Positions 56,428 to 64,000 of a DNA stretch of 64,000 bases are shown here, piece after piece; within the stretch, counting starts at the first letter, position 1, and every line of letters starts with the position of its first letter. The position numbers and the translations under genes were made by a program. Source of the DNA: Bog-756 sp963734435 (lineage in GTDB: Bacteria; Actinomycetota; Acidimicrobiia; Acidimicrobiales; RAAP-2); assembly GCA_963734435.1 (NCBI GenBank), contig CAVTHA010000008.1, positions 1-64,000 on the forward strand, in the 5' to 3' direction. The notes beneath the pieces are model-generated. The model did no database searches. It was not told where the DNA came from and saw only the letters and a program-made list of their open reading frames with translations.

Positions 56428-57600
56428 ATGGCCGGCCCCGCAAGACCAGGCACCCGGCTGGCCATGTGGAGTCTGGCGGCGGCGGGTATCGCCGCCGGCC
56501 TGGTGGCCCTCATCGTCGACCCGAGCGCGGCCCGGTCGGCCGCCGCGCAAGTCTGGTCGCCCTTCGTCCTGGTAGCGGGGCTGCTGTTGGTGGGCCTGGT
56601 GGCCGACGACGACGGCCTGTTCGCCTCGGCCGGCTATCGGTTGGCGGCCATGGCCCCGAACGGGGCCGTCCTGTTCGGGGGGGCGGCGTTGATCATCGCC
56701 GTGGTCACCGCCTTCCTCAACCTTGACACATCCGTCGTCTTCCTCACGCCGGTGCTCGTGCACGCGGCGAGGAGCCGGGGCCGGCAGACGGCGCCGATGC
56801 TGGTGGCGTGCTTGCTCCTCTCCAACGCCGGAAGCCTCCTGCTGCCAGGTTCGAACCTCACCAATCTCATCGTCCTCGGCCACCTCCACTTATCGGGCGC
56901 GCAATTCCTCCGTCGAATGGCACTGCCCTGGATCGGGTCCGTACTCCTGACCGGCACGGTGATTGCGCTTGCCGAACAATTGAGGGCACGGCGCAACCCG
57001 GAGGCTGGCCCGCCATCGGCGCCTTCCCTCGGGATGACCCCCGAGCGCGTGAACGGCCGGCTCGGTCTGGCCGCGGTTGTGACGGTCACGGTCCTCGTCG
57101 TGGTCCTGCGCTCCCCGGGGCTCCCGGTGCTGGTCGTCGGGATGGTGGCCACAGGTATCCGGCTGGTCGAACGCCGCCATCAGCTGGCCCACGTGGTCGA
57201 CACCCTCGGGATCCCAGTACTGGTTGGGCTGTTCGGCATCGCCACCGCTCTCGGTACCCTCGGAAGGGCTTGGTCCGGTCCGGCCGCACTGCTCTCCCGC
57301 CTCGACGCGGTCGGCTCGGCGGTCGCCGCCGCCGGTGCCTCGGTACTGGTCAACAACCTCCCGGCGGCGTCCCTCCTGGCGGCCAGGGTCCCACCCCATC
57401 CGTTCGCTCTGCTGGTCGGCCTCGACATCGGGCCCAATCTGTTCGTCACCGGGTCACTGGCCTGGATCCTGTGGTGGCGCACGGCCCGCGCCGCGGGAGC
57501 GAGGCCCCCCGTGGGCCAGGCCGTGGTGCTCGGCCTGGTGACGGTCCCCCTCTCGATGGCCCTGGCTCTGGCCATGCTGGCCGTCACCGGTCCGCTGTGA
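56428..57600 (+). CDS. ion transporter of the ArsB/SLC13 type
   Basis: A 390-residue polytopic membrane protein with about ten hydrophobic helices. FLNLDTSVVFLTPVLVHAAR and LLLPGSNLTNLIVLGHLHLS are the two re-entrant motifs of the ion-transporter superfamily (ArsB, NhaD, DASS/SLC13), and SVLVNNLPAASLLAARVPP with GLDIGPNLFVTGSLAWILW the repeat in the second half. The transported ion (arsenite, carboxylate or Na+) cannot be told; no arsR or arsC is near. Intact. It ends two bases from the convergent FKBP gene. Confidence 0.8.
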   Translation: MAGPARPGTRLAMWSLAAAGIAAGLVALIVDPSAARSAAAQVWSPFVLVAGLLLVGLVADDDGLFASAGYRLAAMAPNGAVLFGGAALIIAVVTAFLNLDTSVVFLTPVLVHAARSRGRQTAPMLVACLLLSNAGSLLLPGSNLTNLIVLGHLHLSGAQFLRRMALPWIGSVLLTGTVIALAEQLRARRNPEAGPPSAPSLGMTPERVNGRLGLAAVVTVTVLVVVLRSPGLPVLVVGMVATGIRLVERRHQLAHVVDTLGIPVLVGLFGIATALGTLGRAWSGPAALLSRLDAVGSAVAAAGASVLVNNLPAASLLAARVPPHPFALLVGLDIGPNLFVTGSLAWILWWRTARAAGARPPVGQAVVLGLVTVPLSMALALAMLAVTGPL

Positions 57601-57602
57601 TC

Positions 57603-58142
57603 TCAGCCGACTTTCACGACGTCGACGATGAACACCAGCGTGTCGTTGGGGGCGATGCCTTGACCCGGAGACTGCGGTCCGTAACCGAGGCTGGGAGGGA
57701 TGACCAGCTCGCGGCGGCCGCCCACGCGCATGCCGGCGACTCCCTCGATCCAGCCATCGATCACTTGGCCCTTCGCCAGCACGAACGAGAATGGGCCGCT
57801 GGTCCAGGACGACTGGATCTCCTGTCTGGTCGAGTAGGTGGCCAGCACGTACTGGGCGGTGACCTTGTCACCCACTTTCACCACCGGGCCGGTTCCCACG
57901 ATGAGGTCTGAGCTCTCCAACTGGGTGGGTGGTGCCCCGGGAGGCACGGTGATCGTCGGCGCAGTGCCGGAGGTCCCGGCAGGCGACGGGTTCTGGACCG
58001 GGGCGGTGGCTACCGTGGTCGGTGCCGCGGTGGATCGCGTGGTGCTGGAGGTCGGCGGGTTCGATGACGAACTGCTGCATCCGGCCAGAGCCACAACGGC
58101 TACACCGAAGGCACCGAGACGCCAATAACGTGCGCGAGGCAT
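57603..58142 (-). CDS. FKBP-type peptidyl-prolyl isomerase, lipoprotein
   Basis: A 179-residue lipoprotein (lipobox LAGC, Cys22), a Ser/Thr/Pro linker and one FKBP domain: VKVGDKVTAQYVLATYSTRQ, GQVIDGWIEGVAGMRVGGRR, ELVIPPSLGYGPQ and NDTLVFIVDVVKV. It catalyses proline isomerisation in proteins outside the membrane. Intact. Confidence 0.92.
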   Translation of the reverse strand: MPRARYWRLGAFGVAVVALAGCSSSSSNPPTSSTTRSTAAPTTVATAPVQNPSPAGTSGTAPTITVPPGAPPTQLESSDLIVGTGPVVKVGDKVTAQYVLATYSTRQEIQSSWTSGPFSFVLAKGQVIDGWIEGVAGMRVGGRRELVIPPSLGYGPQSPGQGIAPNDTLVFIVDVVKVG

Positions 58143-58338
58143 GAGCAGAGTCCTTTCGGGTATCGGGAACCGGATGTCACTGCCCCGCTCCCGCTAGGCA
58201 GAGGGTAGCCCGCGCTGGTGGATGGTCGTCGTCGTGAGCCCAAGCCGTCCGGGGCCCAGCGACACCGCCCACTCCCCCCTGACCGGTCCATCCCCGATGC
58301 CACCCGATGGTGATACACCCGCCTGAAACGATCAGTCC

Positions 58339-59577
58339 ATGACGATCCGGGCACTCCAGCGGGTGGCGGACGACCTCCGGTCCGTGCTCTCGAACCTCGA
58401 ACCGGAGCGCCTGAGCGGCCCGGACGCCGCCCACCTGCTCGAGGTCTTCGCCGAGATCGAGAAGCTGGCGGTTGGCGGCAAGCTCCTTTCGGCCCGACGG
58501 GTGGAGTCGTCCAAGATCTGGAGGCGTCAGGGACACCGATCGGCAGCGGCCCACATCGCCGAGGCCACAGGTAGCGCCATGGGCCCGGCGATCACCGCCC
58601 TCGAGGCCGCCCGGCAGCTACGTTCGCTTCCGTCGACCGACGAGGCCCTACGCGACGGGCGGCTGTCGGAAACTCAGGTGAAGGAGATCACCAGCGCCGC
58701 CATTCACCAGCCGGCGGCGGAGCAGGAGCTCGTCGACGCGGCACAGAAGCAGCCTCTCAATGTTCTGAAGTTGCGCTGCCGACGGGTCAAGGCGGCCGGT
58801 CGCGACCACCACGACGTCTACCAAGCCATCCGGCGCGGGCGCTACCTCCGGCACTGGACCGACGCAGAAGGCGCGGTTCGTTTCGATGCCAGGCTCACCC
58901 CGGATGACGGCGCCCGGGTGGTGGCCGCGGTCAAGGCCCATGCCGACCTACTGGCTGGTGAGGCCCGCAAGGCCGGGATCACTGAGTCAGGGAACGCCCT
59001 GGCTGCCGACGCTCTGGTCAGGCTGGCCGAGAACGGCTCAAACGGCAGCGAGCCCGGTCGCCGGGTTGGACGGGCCAGGGACAGCGGGCCGGGACCTGCC
59101 ACCATGATCCACGTCCGGGTCGACCACCAGGCCCTCAGGCGAGGCCACGTCGAACCCCGAGAGGTCTGTGAGATCCCCGGAATCGGGCCGATCCCGGTCG
59201 AGGTGGCGCGTGAGCTCGCCGCTGACTCGATCCTGAGCGTGCTGGTGACCGACGGCATCGACGTCACCACCGTCGCCCATGCTGGACGAACCATCCCGGC
59301 ATCGCTGCGGCGAGCTCTCGTCGAGCGCGACCCGGTCTGCGTCGTCCCCGGATGCGAGGTTCGGGACCACCTGGAGATCGACCACGTCCACCCGGTGGGG
59401 ATCGGCGGCCAGACGAGCATGGCCAACCTGGCGAGGTTGTGCCATTGGCACCACTACCTCAAGACCCATCAGCAGCACCGCCTCGAGCGGGCGGGGCGGG
59501 GCTGGCAATGGATGACGCCCACCGAGCCCACGCCACGCACAGCCCGGCCAGCCAGAGCTCGAGCGCGGCCCGGCTAG
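58339..59577 (+). CDS. DUF222/13E12-type HNH endonuclease domain protein
   Basis: A 412-residue protein with the helical DUF222 region and a C-terminal HNH nuclease: CVVPGCEVRDHLEIDHVHPV, GIGGQTSMANLARLCHWHHY. The DH and HxxxH residues of the HNH site and two zinc-binding Cys are present. The family is multi-copy in actinobacteria and often viewed as mobile; function unknown. Intact. Confidence 0.88.
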   Translation: MTIRALQRVADDLRSVLSNLEPERLSGPDAAHLLEVFAEIEKLAVGGKLLSARRVESSKIWRRQGHRSAAAHIAEATGSAMGPAITALEAARQLRSLPSTDEALRDGRLSETQVKEITSAAIHQPAAEQELVDAAQKQPLNVLKLRCRRVKAAGRDHHDVYQAIRRGRYLRHWTDAEGAVRFDARLTPDDGARVVAAVKAHADLLAGEARKAGITESGNALAADALVRLAENGSNGSEPGRRVGRARDSGPGPATMIHVRVDHQALRRGHVEPREVCEIPGIGPIPVEVARELAADSILSVLVTDGIDVTTVAHAGRTIPASLRRALVERDPVCVVPGCEVRDHLEIDHVHPVGIGGQTSMANLARLCHWHHYLKTHQQHRLERAGRGWQWMTPTEPTPRTARPARARARPG

Positions 59578-59648
59578 CACCTCCGGTCCACGAAATCCTC
59601 CCCGGGCGTGCCGCGAACGGTCCTCGAGCGCGCCGAGCAGGACCTGGA

Positions 59649-61037
59649 TCAGGCGGGGTCGTCGTCTGCTGGTTCTGGCCTCCCGACCGAGTCCGGTGTG
59701 TGCCGAAACGAACGCCATCGTTTGCGGGACTCCCCTACAGGACCTGCCTGCCGCTCCTCGTCCGGTCTCGGCCGTGGTGTCGTCATCGACTCTCGTCGCT
59801 CTGCTCGCCACGTGGCCTCGGCACGGAAGGCGACCTCGCGGAGCGTCAGCCCCGTACGCCGAGCCGCCGCTGCGACATCATCGTGTTCTGCCTTGATCCT
59901 CGCCGCCGATACCTTGATGCGAATCAGCTGGCCGTCCACCCAGACGGAATCGAGGGTCCGTGCGGCCGGCCACCGCTCGAGGGCGGTGATCCTGACGCCG
60001 AATGATCCCGTCGTCTGCCGCAGGACATCCCGGATGAGAGGCACCGAAGCCTGGTCGGCCAGTACGTGCACGACTGAGCCTGGTCGCCCCTTCTTCATGA
60101 TCACCGGGGAGAGCCAGGCATCATGGGCCCCGGCTTCGAGCAGGGCACTGATGGCATGGGCCAGTTGCTCGCCCGTGGCGTCGTCCACATTGGCCTCGAG
60201 AAGCGACACGGGCTGTCCGGCATCGGCGTCGCCATCGGTTGTGGCCCCGGTGGCCGTGGCCGATGAAGGGCTGGTGCCTCCGCTCCGCTCGACCCGCACT
60301 CCGGTGACCACCTGGGTGCAATTGGGCAGCTCATCGAGCTCGTGCGTCCCGGCTCCGAAACCTTGACCGGTTACGCGCATGGGTGGCATCGGGCCGTAGC
60401 CGGACGAGAGTGCCGCCAAGATCGCCGCGCCGGTCGGCGTGGTGAGCTCCACCGGGAGATTGCGACCCCAGGTCGGCACTCCCTCGAGCAGCGCCACCAC
60501 GGCCGGTGCCGGATTGGGCAGCATGCCGTGACCCGAGCGGACCATCCCGAGCCCGGTGGCCACCGGGCTGGCCCGCACCTCGTCGATCTCGAGCACCTCG
60601 AGGGCAGCAGCGGTGCCGACGACATCGACGATGGTGTCGTGGCCACCGACCTCGTGGAAGTGGACCTGGTCCACTCGGCGGCGATGGAGCCTGGCCTCGA
60701 CGTCCGCCAGGGCGCCAAAGATGGCGAGTGACCGCTGCGACACCCGTTCGGGGAGCCGGGCCTCCTCGATCAGCCCGACGATGTGGGCGTGGGTGCGGAC
60801 CACCACGGTGTCCTGCACGGTGACGATGACTCGGGAGGCGGCAATGCCTCCCCGCAGGACGGGCTGGACCTCGAGTGCCCACCCGGCCACGGGTAACCGC
60901 CCGAGCAGGTCGAGAACTTCGTCGAGGTCGGCACCGGCATCGAGCAGGCTGCCCAGCGCCATGTCTCCGGCGATCCCGGCGAAGCAATGGAACCACGCCA
61001 CGGTCAGGCCCCGGTGGCCGCTCATGCCATCGGTCAT
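59649..61037 (-). CDS. larC: nickel pincer cofactor biosynthesis protein LarC
   Basis: A 462-residue LarC in one frame: VAWFHCFAGIAGDMALGSLL, VHFHEVGGHDTIVDVVGTAA, TPTGAAILAAL, LLEANVDDATGEQLAHAISA and SPVIMKKGRPGSVVHVLADQ. LarC inserts nickel into the bis-thiocarboxylated pyridinium mononucleotide using CTP. In Lactiplantibacillus plantarum the two halves are joined by programmed frameshifting; here they are one ORF. The ATG at 61037 overlaps the larB stop (ATGA). The last 60 residues are extra and disordered. Confidence 0.92.
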   Translation of the reverse strand: MTDGMSGHRGLTVAWFHCFAGIAGDMALGSLLDAGADLDEVLDLLGRLPVAGWALEVQPVLRGGIAASRVIVTVQDTVVVRTHAHIVGLIEEARLPERVSQRSLAIFGALADVEARLHRRRVDQVHFHEVGGHDTIVDVVGTAAALEVLEIDEVRASPVATGLGMVRSGHGMLPNPAPAVVALLEGVPTWGRNLPVELTTPTGAAILAALSSGYGPMPPMRVTGQGFGAGTHELDELPNCTQVVTGVRVERSGGTSPSSATATGATTDGDADAGQPVSLLEANVDDATGEQLAHAISALLEAGAHDAWLSPVIMKKGRPGSVVHVLADQASVPLIRDVLRQTTGSFGVRITALERWPAARTLDSVWVDGQLIRIKVSAARIKAEHDDVAAAARRTGLTLREVAFRAEATWRAERRESMTTPRPRPDEERQAGPVGESRKRWRSFRHTPDSVGRPEPADDDPA

Positions 61038-61837
61038 GGCAGCATTCGAGATACGGCACACGCCGCCCCGAACCCGTTGTCGATCCCGACCACGGTGATC
61101 CCTGCCGCACAGGACGCGTGCATGGCCAGCAGCGCGGTCACGCCCTCCAGCGCGGCGCCGTAACCGGAGCTCACCGGAACGGCCACCACCGGCGCCGGGG
61201 TGATCCCACCGACCAGGCTGGCCAGTGCTCCCTCCATTCCGGCGACCACCACCACCGCGTCGGCTTCGGCCAGCTCATCGGCCGAAGCCAGCAGCCGGTG
61301 AACGCCGGCCACTCCGCAATCGGGCAACAACGTGGGCACGAGCCCCAGCGCCGAGAGGGTGGCCACGCACTCCCGGGCCACGGGCAGATCGGAGGTGCCT
61401 GCCGTCAGCACCAATGTCCGCGCCGCCCGCCGAGGCGCCCCTCGCCAGACCACCGCAGACAGGTCGCCGCGGGCCCGGTCTGCTCCGGTTGCCCGACCGG
61501 TCGAGGTGCGGCCGGCCCCGGGGTGCTCGGCCATGACCAGGGCCACCTGCTCGGCATCGGCGCGAGTGAGGATCACCGGGCCCAGTGCCCCGCCGGTGCC
61601 GTCGTCGCCGAGTCCACCCTGTAGCAGTTCGCCGACGATCGACGAACACTGCTCGGGCGTCTTGCCCTGCCCGTACACCGCTTCGGGGAGGCGCTGGCGC
61701 AGCTGGCGGTGATGATCGACCTTGGCAAACCCCAGGTCGGCAAAGGGAAGGCGCCTCAGTCGGTGAACCGCCTCGTCGGCGGAGCACTTGCCCGATTGCA
61801 CATCGGCCAGCAGGCGTTGCAGCGCGGCCTCATCCAT
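61034..61837 (-). CDS. larB: pyridinium-3,5-biscarboxylic acid mononucleotide synthase LarB
   Basis: A 267-residue protein with an N-terminal helical part and a PurE-like domain: RTLVLTAGTSDLPVARECVA, DCGVAGVHRLLA, ADAVVVVAGMEGALASLVGG, PVSSGYGAALEGVTALLAMH and VVGIDNGFGAA. LarB carboxylates and hydrolyses nicotinic acid adenine dinucleotide in the first step of NPN synthesis. ATG 61837 is preferred over 61876. It diverges from pheA with 23 bases between starts and is coupled to larC. Confidence 0.93.
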   Translation of the reverse strand: MDEAALQRLLADVQSGKCSADEAVHRLRRLPFADLGFAKVDHHRQLRQRLPEAVYGQGKTPEQCSSIVGELLQGGLGDDGTGGALGPVILTRADAEQVALVMAEHPGAGRTSTGRATGADRARGDLSAVVWRGAPRRAARTLVLTAGTSDLPVARECVATLSALGLVPTLLPDCGVAGVHRLLASADELAEADAVVVVAGMEGALASLVGGITPAPVVAVPVSSGYGAALEGVTALLAMHASCAAGITVVGIDNGFGAACAVSRMLP

Positions 61838-61860
61838 AACGTTCACTATCCTGCCTGGGT

Positions 61861-62853
61861 ATGGCCACTGACGCATCTCCGGACACCTCCACGGCCACCG
61901 CGCTGCGGATCGGGTTCCTCGGTCCGGAAGGAACCTTCACCGAGGAGGCGCTCTTCAGCGAGCCCGACTACGCCCTGGCCGACATCACGCCGCTGGGCTC
62001 GCTGCCGGAGGTCCTGGAAGCGGTGCAGGACGGCCGGTTGGACCTCGGCTTCGTCCCATTGGAGAACGCCATCGAAGGCACGGTTCGGGACATCATCGAC
62101 AGTCTGGTCTTCGAGTTCGACCTGCGCATTCAGCGGGAAGTGGTGCTGGACATCCATCTCCATCTGATGGCGCTCACCGGCACCGCCCTCGGTGAGGTCG
62201 AGCGGGTGGCGTCCATACCCATGGCGACCGCCCAATGCCGCCGCTTCCTGACGGAGCGGCTCCCGGGCGCCGAGATGCTCGCCACGAACTCGACGGCGGA
62301 GGCAGCCCGGCTGGTGGGCGAGCATGATCCGGCCATGTCGGAGCGACCCACCGCAGCCATCGCCCCCCGGCTGGCGGCCACCCTCTACGGCCTCGACATC
62401 CTGGTCGAGGACGTCGAGGACCACCCCGAGAACCAGACCCGGTTCGTCTCGGTGGCCCGATCCGGCATCCCCGCCCCCACCGGCCACGATCGGACCAGCA
62501 TCGCCTGCTTCCAGCGCAGCGACCATCCCGGCAGTCTCTACGGCATCCTCGGTCAGTTCGCGGCGCGCAACATCAACCTCAGCAAGCTCGAGTCACGCCC
62601 TACCAAGAAGGCACTCGGCGAGTACTGCTTCATCATCGACTTCGACGGCCACATCGCCGATGCGGTCGTGGGCGATTGTTTACGTGATCTCCACGCCGAG
62701 CTGGCCGGCGTCAAGTTCCTCGGGTCGTACCCTGCCGCCGGACCGAAGGGCCCCGCCATCCGGCGTGACGCGGAAGCGTCAGGACGGGAGGCGCTCGAGT
62801 GGGTCGAGCGGCTGCATACCGAGATTGCAACGGACGAGACGACGAACCGCTGA
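61861..62853 (+). CDS. pheA: prephenate dehydratase
   Basis: A 330-residue monofunctional enzyme: start of the PDT domain RIGFLGPEGTFTEEALFS, LGFVPLENAIEGTVRD, the catalytic TRF motif in NQTRFVSVA (near 191-199), then an ACT regulatory domain with NLSKLESRPTKKALGEYCFI, where ESRP binds phenylalanine for feedback inhibition. It makes phenylpyruvate from prephenate in phenylalanine synthesis. Intact. The promoter must lie within or overlap the larB 5' end. Confidence 0.95.
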   Translation: MATDASPDTSTATALRIGFLGPEGTFTEEALFSEPDYALADITPLGSLPEVLEAVQDGRLDLGFVPLENAIEGTVRDIIDSLVFEFDLRIQREVVLDIHLHLMALTGTALGEVERVASIPMATAQCRRFLTERLPGAEMLATNSTAEAARLVGEHDPAMSERPTAAIAPRLAATLYGLDILVEDVEDHPENQTRFVSVARSGIPAPTGHDRTSIACFQRSDHPGSLYGILGQFAARNINLSKLESRPTKKALGEYCFIIDFDGHIADAVVGDCLRDLHAELAGVKFLGSYPAAGPKGPAIRRDAEASGREALEWVERLHTEIATDETTNR

Positions 62854-62902
62854 CCGGTAGTCAATCCGGCTTCGGGGGCGGCGACTACCCTGGCTGTCGC
62901 TC

Positions 62903-62987
62903 GGAGGGATGGCAGAGCGGACAAATGCGCGGCTCTTGAAAAGCCGTGAGGTGCAAGCCTCCGTGGGTTCGAATCCCACTCCCTCCG
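62903..62987 (+). tRNA. tRNA-Ser(TGA)
   Basis: An 85-base class II tRNA: acceptor GGAGGGA/TCCCTCC, anticodon stem CGGCT/AGCCG with loop CTTGAAA (anticodon TGA), a long variable arm, T-arm GTGGGTTCGAATCCCAC, discriminator G, CCA not encoded. Repeats and a broken gene follow, hinting at an old insertion site. Confidence 0.96.
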
Positions 62988-62994
62988 CGGTGTG

Positions 62995-63030
62995 ATGTCG
63001 CGAGACATAAGCGACTATGTCGCGAGACAT
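62995..63030. repeat. paired ATGTCGCGAGACAT repeats
   Basis: The 14-bp near-palindrome ATGTCGCGAGACAT occurs twice, eight bases apart, directly after tRNA-Ser(TGA). It looks like part of an IS481-like end or a repressor operator. Confidence 0.7.
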
Positions 63031-63113
63031 CGTACACATCGAGGTCAGGGCATCGGCTGGTGGTCCAGCGCCGGGTCGAGGTGAGGTGGCGCAGAGGTGA
63101 CCCGTCGGCCCCC

Positions 63114-63779
63114 ATGGTCCGGGCCGCCGGGCGCCGCCATGGGCCGCCGGGTCCGGTGGATTCGTGGCGGTCGCTGCGCAACCAGATCCGCGCCGACATT
63201 CTTGAACACGGCTACGACCCGATAAGGAATACCTTCGTCCAGGCGTACGGCGGGACCGAGGTTGACGCCTCGCTTCTCATCATCCCGCTGGTTGGCTTCC
63301 GGCCCGTGGATGACCCGCGAGTGCAGGGGACGATCATGGCGATCGAGACCGACCTTCTCGACGACCAGGGGCTCGTCCGCCGTTATCGCACCGATGCCTC
63401 AGGCGCATCGGTGGACGGCCTGGCGGGGGGAGAGGGGGCCTTCCTGGCCTGCTCTTTCTGGCTGGCTGACACCTACGTCTTGGCCGGACGGCTCGCCGAA
63501 GCCACCCTGCTCTTCGAACGCCTGCTGGAGCTGGGCAGCGATCTCGGCCTCTTCGCCGAGGAGTATGACTCCGACGACGACATGCAGGTGGGCAACTTCC
63601 CACACGCCTTCACTCATGTCTCAGTCGTCCACACCGCCCTGTTGATCTCAGAGGGAGTCGCCCCCGCGTTGTCGATGGGCCGGTGGTTGGGACCCGCTGG
63701 CCGCATCGAGTCGGTGAGCGCACCAACGTGCCGCTACGGCAACTGTCGCGTCCCAAGCGGAGAAATGTCACACCACTGA
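63114..63779 (+). pseudogene. C-terminal fragment of a GH15-family glucoamylase/trehalase-like gene
   Basis: GPVDSWRSLRNQIRADILEH, GYDPIRNTFVQAYGGTEVDA, SLLIIPLVGFRPVDDPRVQG, GGEGAFLACSFWLADTYVLA and QVGNFPHAFTHVSVVHTALL are the last third of GH15 proteins; GEGAFLACSFW lies at the catalytic end of the (alpha/alpha)6 barrel. The N-terminal 400 or so residues are missing, with tRNA-Ser(TGA) and repeats in their place. The tail after 63660 does not match the family. Confidence 0.7.
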
Positions 63780-63836
63780 CAAGACAGCTCTATACCGTCT
63801 GGACGGCTGAATTAGGTCGCCGCGAGAGAGCCCGTC

Positions 63837-64000
63837 ATGACGACAGCGGAGCAAAGCCCTGGGCATCAGACCATTCGCCACTGGATAACGCCGTATTTGG
63901 GCCCCTCAGGCCGGACCCAGGAGGCCAACCCGCTCCCTCCGCCGGTGTTGGGCCCCTCGAGCTGGCCACCGAACGTCGTATCCAAATGCACCGGGCTGAA
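63837..64000 (+). CDS. possible partial gene at the window end
   Basis: An open frame, MTTAEQSPGHQTIRHWITPY, runs off the end of the window. No family recognised; coding status uncertain. Confidence 0.2.
   Translation, partial: MTTAEQSPGHQTIRHWITPYLGPSGRTQEANPLPPPVLGPSSWPPNVVSKCTGL

Overview
The window reads as chromosome of a high-GC actinobacterium, plausibly a member of the Acidimicrobiia (inference). The signs are a CGAAC/GTTCG SOS box in front of recA, a CIRCE-controlled groL, a ChdC/HemQ coproheme decarboxylase, an F420-type LLM oxidoreductase, DUF2510, DUF3048 and 13E12/DUF222-HNH proteins, many GTG starts and ATGA-coupled gene pairs. Both tRNA genes are serine tRNAs.

Left core, 1 to 13.9 kb: a CBS-citrate synthase end, an NTF2-like plus LLM oxidoreductase pair, a Tat-exported dimethylformamidase-like protein followed by a copper amine oxidase remnant, a sugar isomerase with a Gfo/Idh dehydrogenase, then the conserved block rimO-pgsA-cinA-(thpR remnant)-recA with a divergent DUF3048 gene. 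It ends at tRNA-Ser(GCT).

Accessory island, 13.9 to 33.1 kb: an element bounded by a duplicated 5' half of tRNA-Ser, with a tyrosine integrase just inside the left end and a leftward run of overlapping genes (two excisionase-like HTH proteins, a DUF3631 ATPase, small proteins) at the right end. In between lie a RES/Xre toxin-antitoxin pair, secreted and lipoprotein genes, a MauE-thioredoxin fusion next to a Tat-exported protein with about 54 cysteines, an IS3 and an IS21 element with recognisable ends, and a small serine recombinase. A second, broken integrase follows the right repeat, as if two related elements sat in tandem. An IS481 element lies beyond it. From 35 to 44 kb come a secreted protein, a DUF4331 protein, an aldo/keto reductase, small proteins and a xylose-type sugar ABC operon read leftward from a promoter region with two palindromes.

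Right core, 44.6 to 63 kb, is clean and dense: a membrane protein divergent from a non-canonical response regulator, a DinB protein, a trans-aconitate methyltransferase-like gene, CIRCE-groL, hemQ-larE-NIL-methyltransferase, a NUDIX hydrolase, two acetyltransferases, an ion transporter, an FKBP lipoprotein, an HNH protein, larBC diverging from pheA, and tRNA-Ser(TGA). LarB, LarC and LarE together make the nickel-pincer (NPN) cofactor; no LarA-like user is present.

More than twenty genes left of 43 kb carry single-base frameshifts although overall gene lengths are usually preserved; between 44.6 and 62.9 kb I found none. Much of the breakage on the left therefore looks like sequence or assembly error, with a few true remnants. 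Short tandem repeats sit at gene ends in several places.
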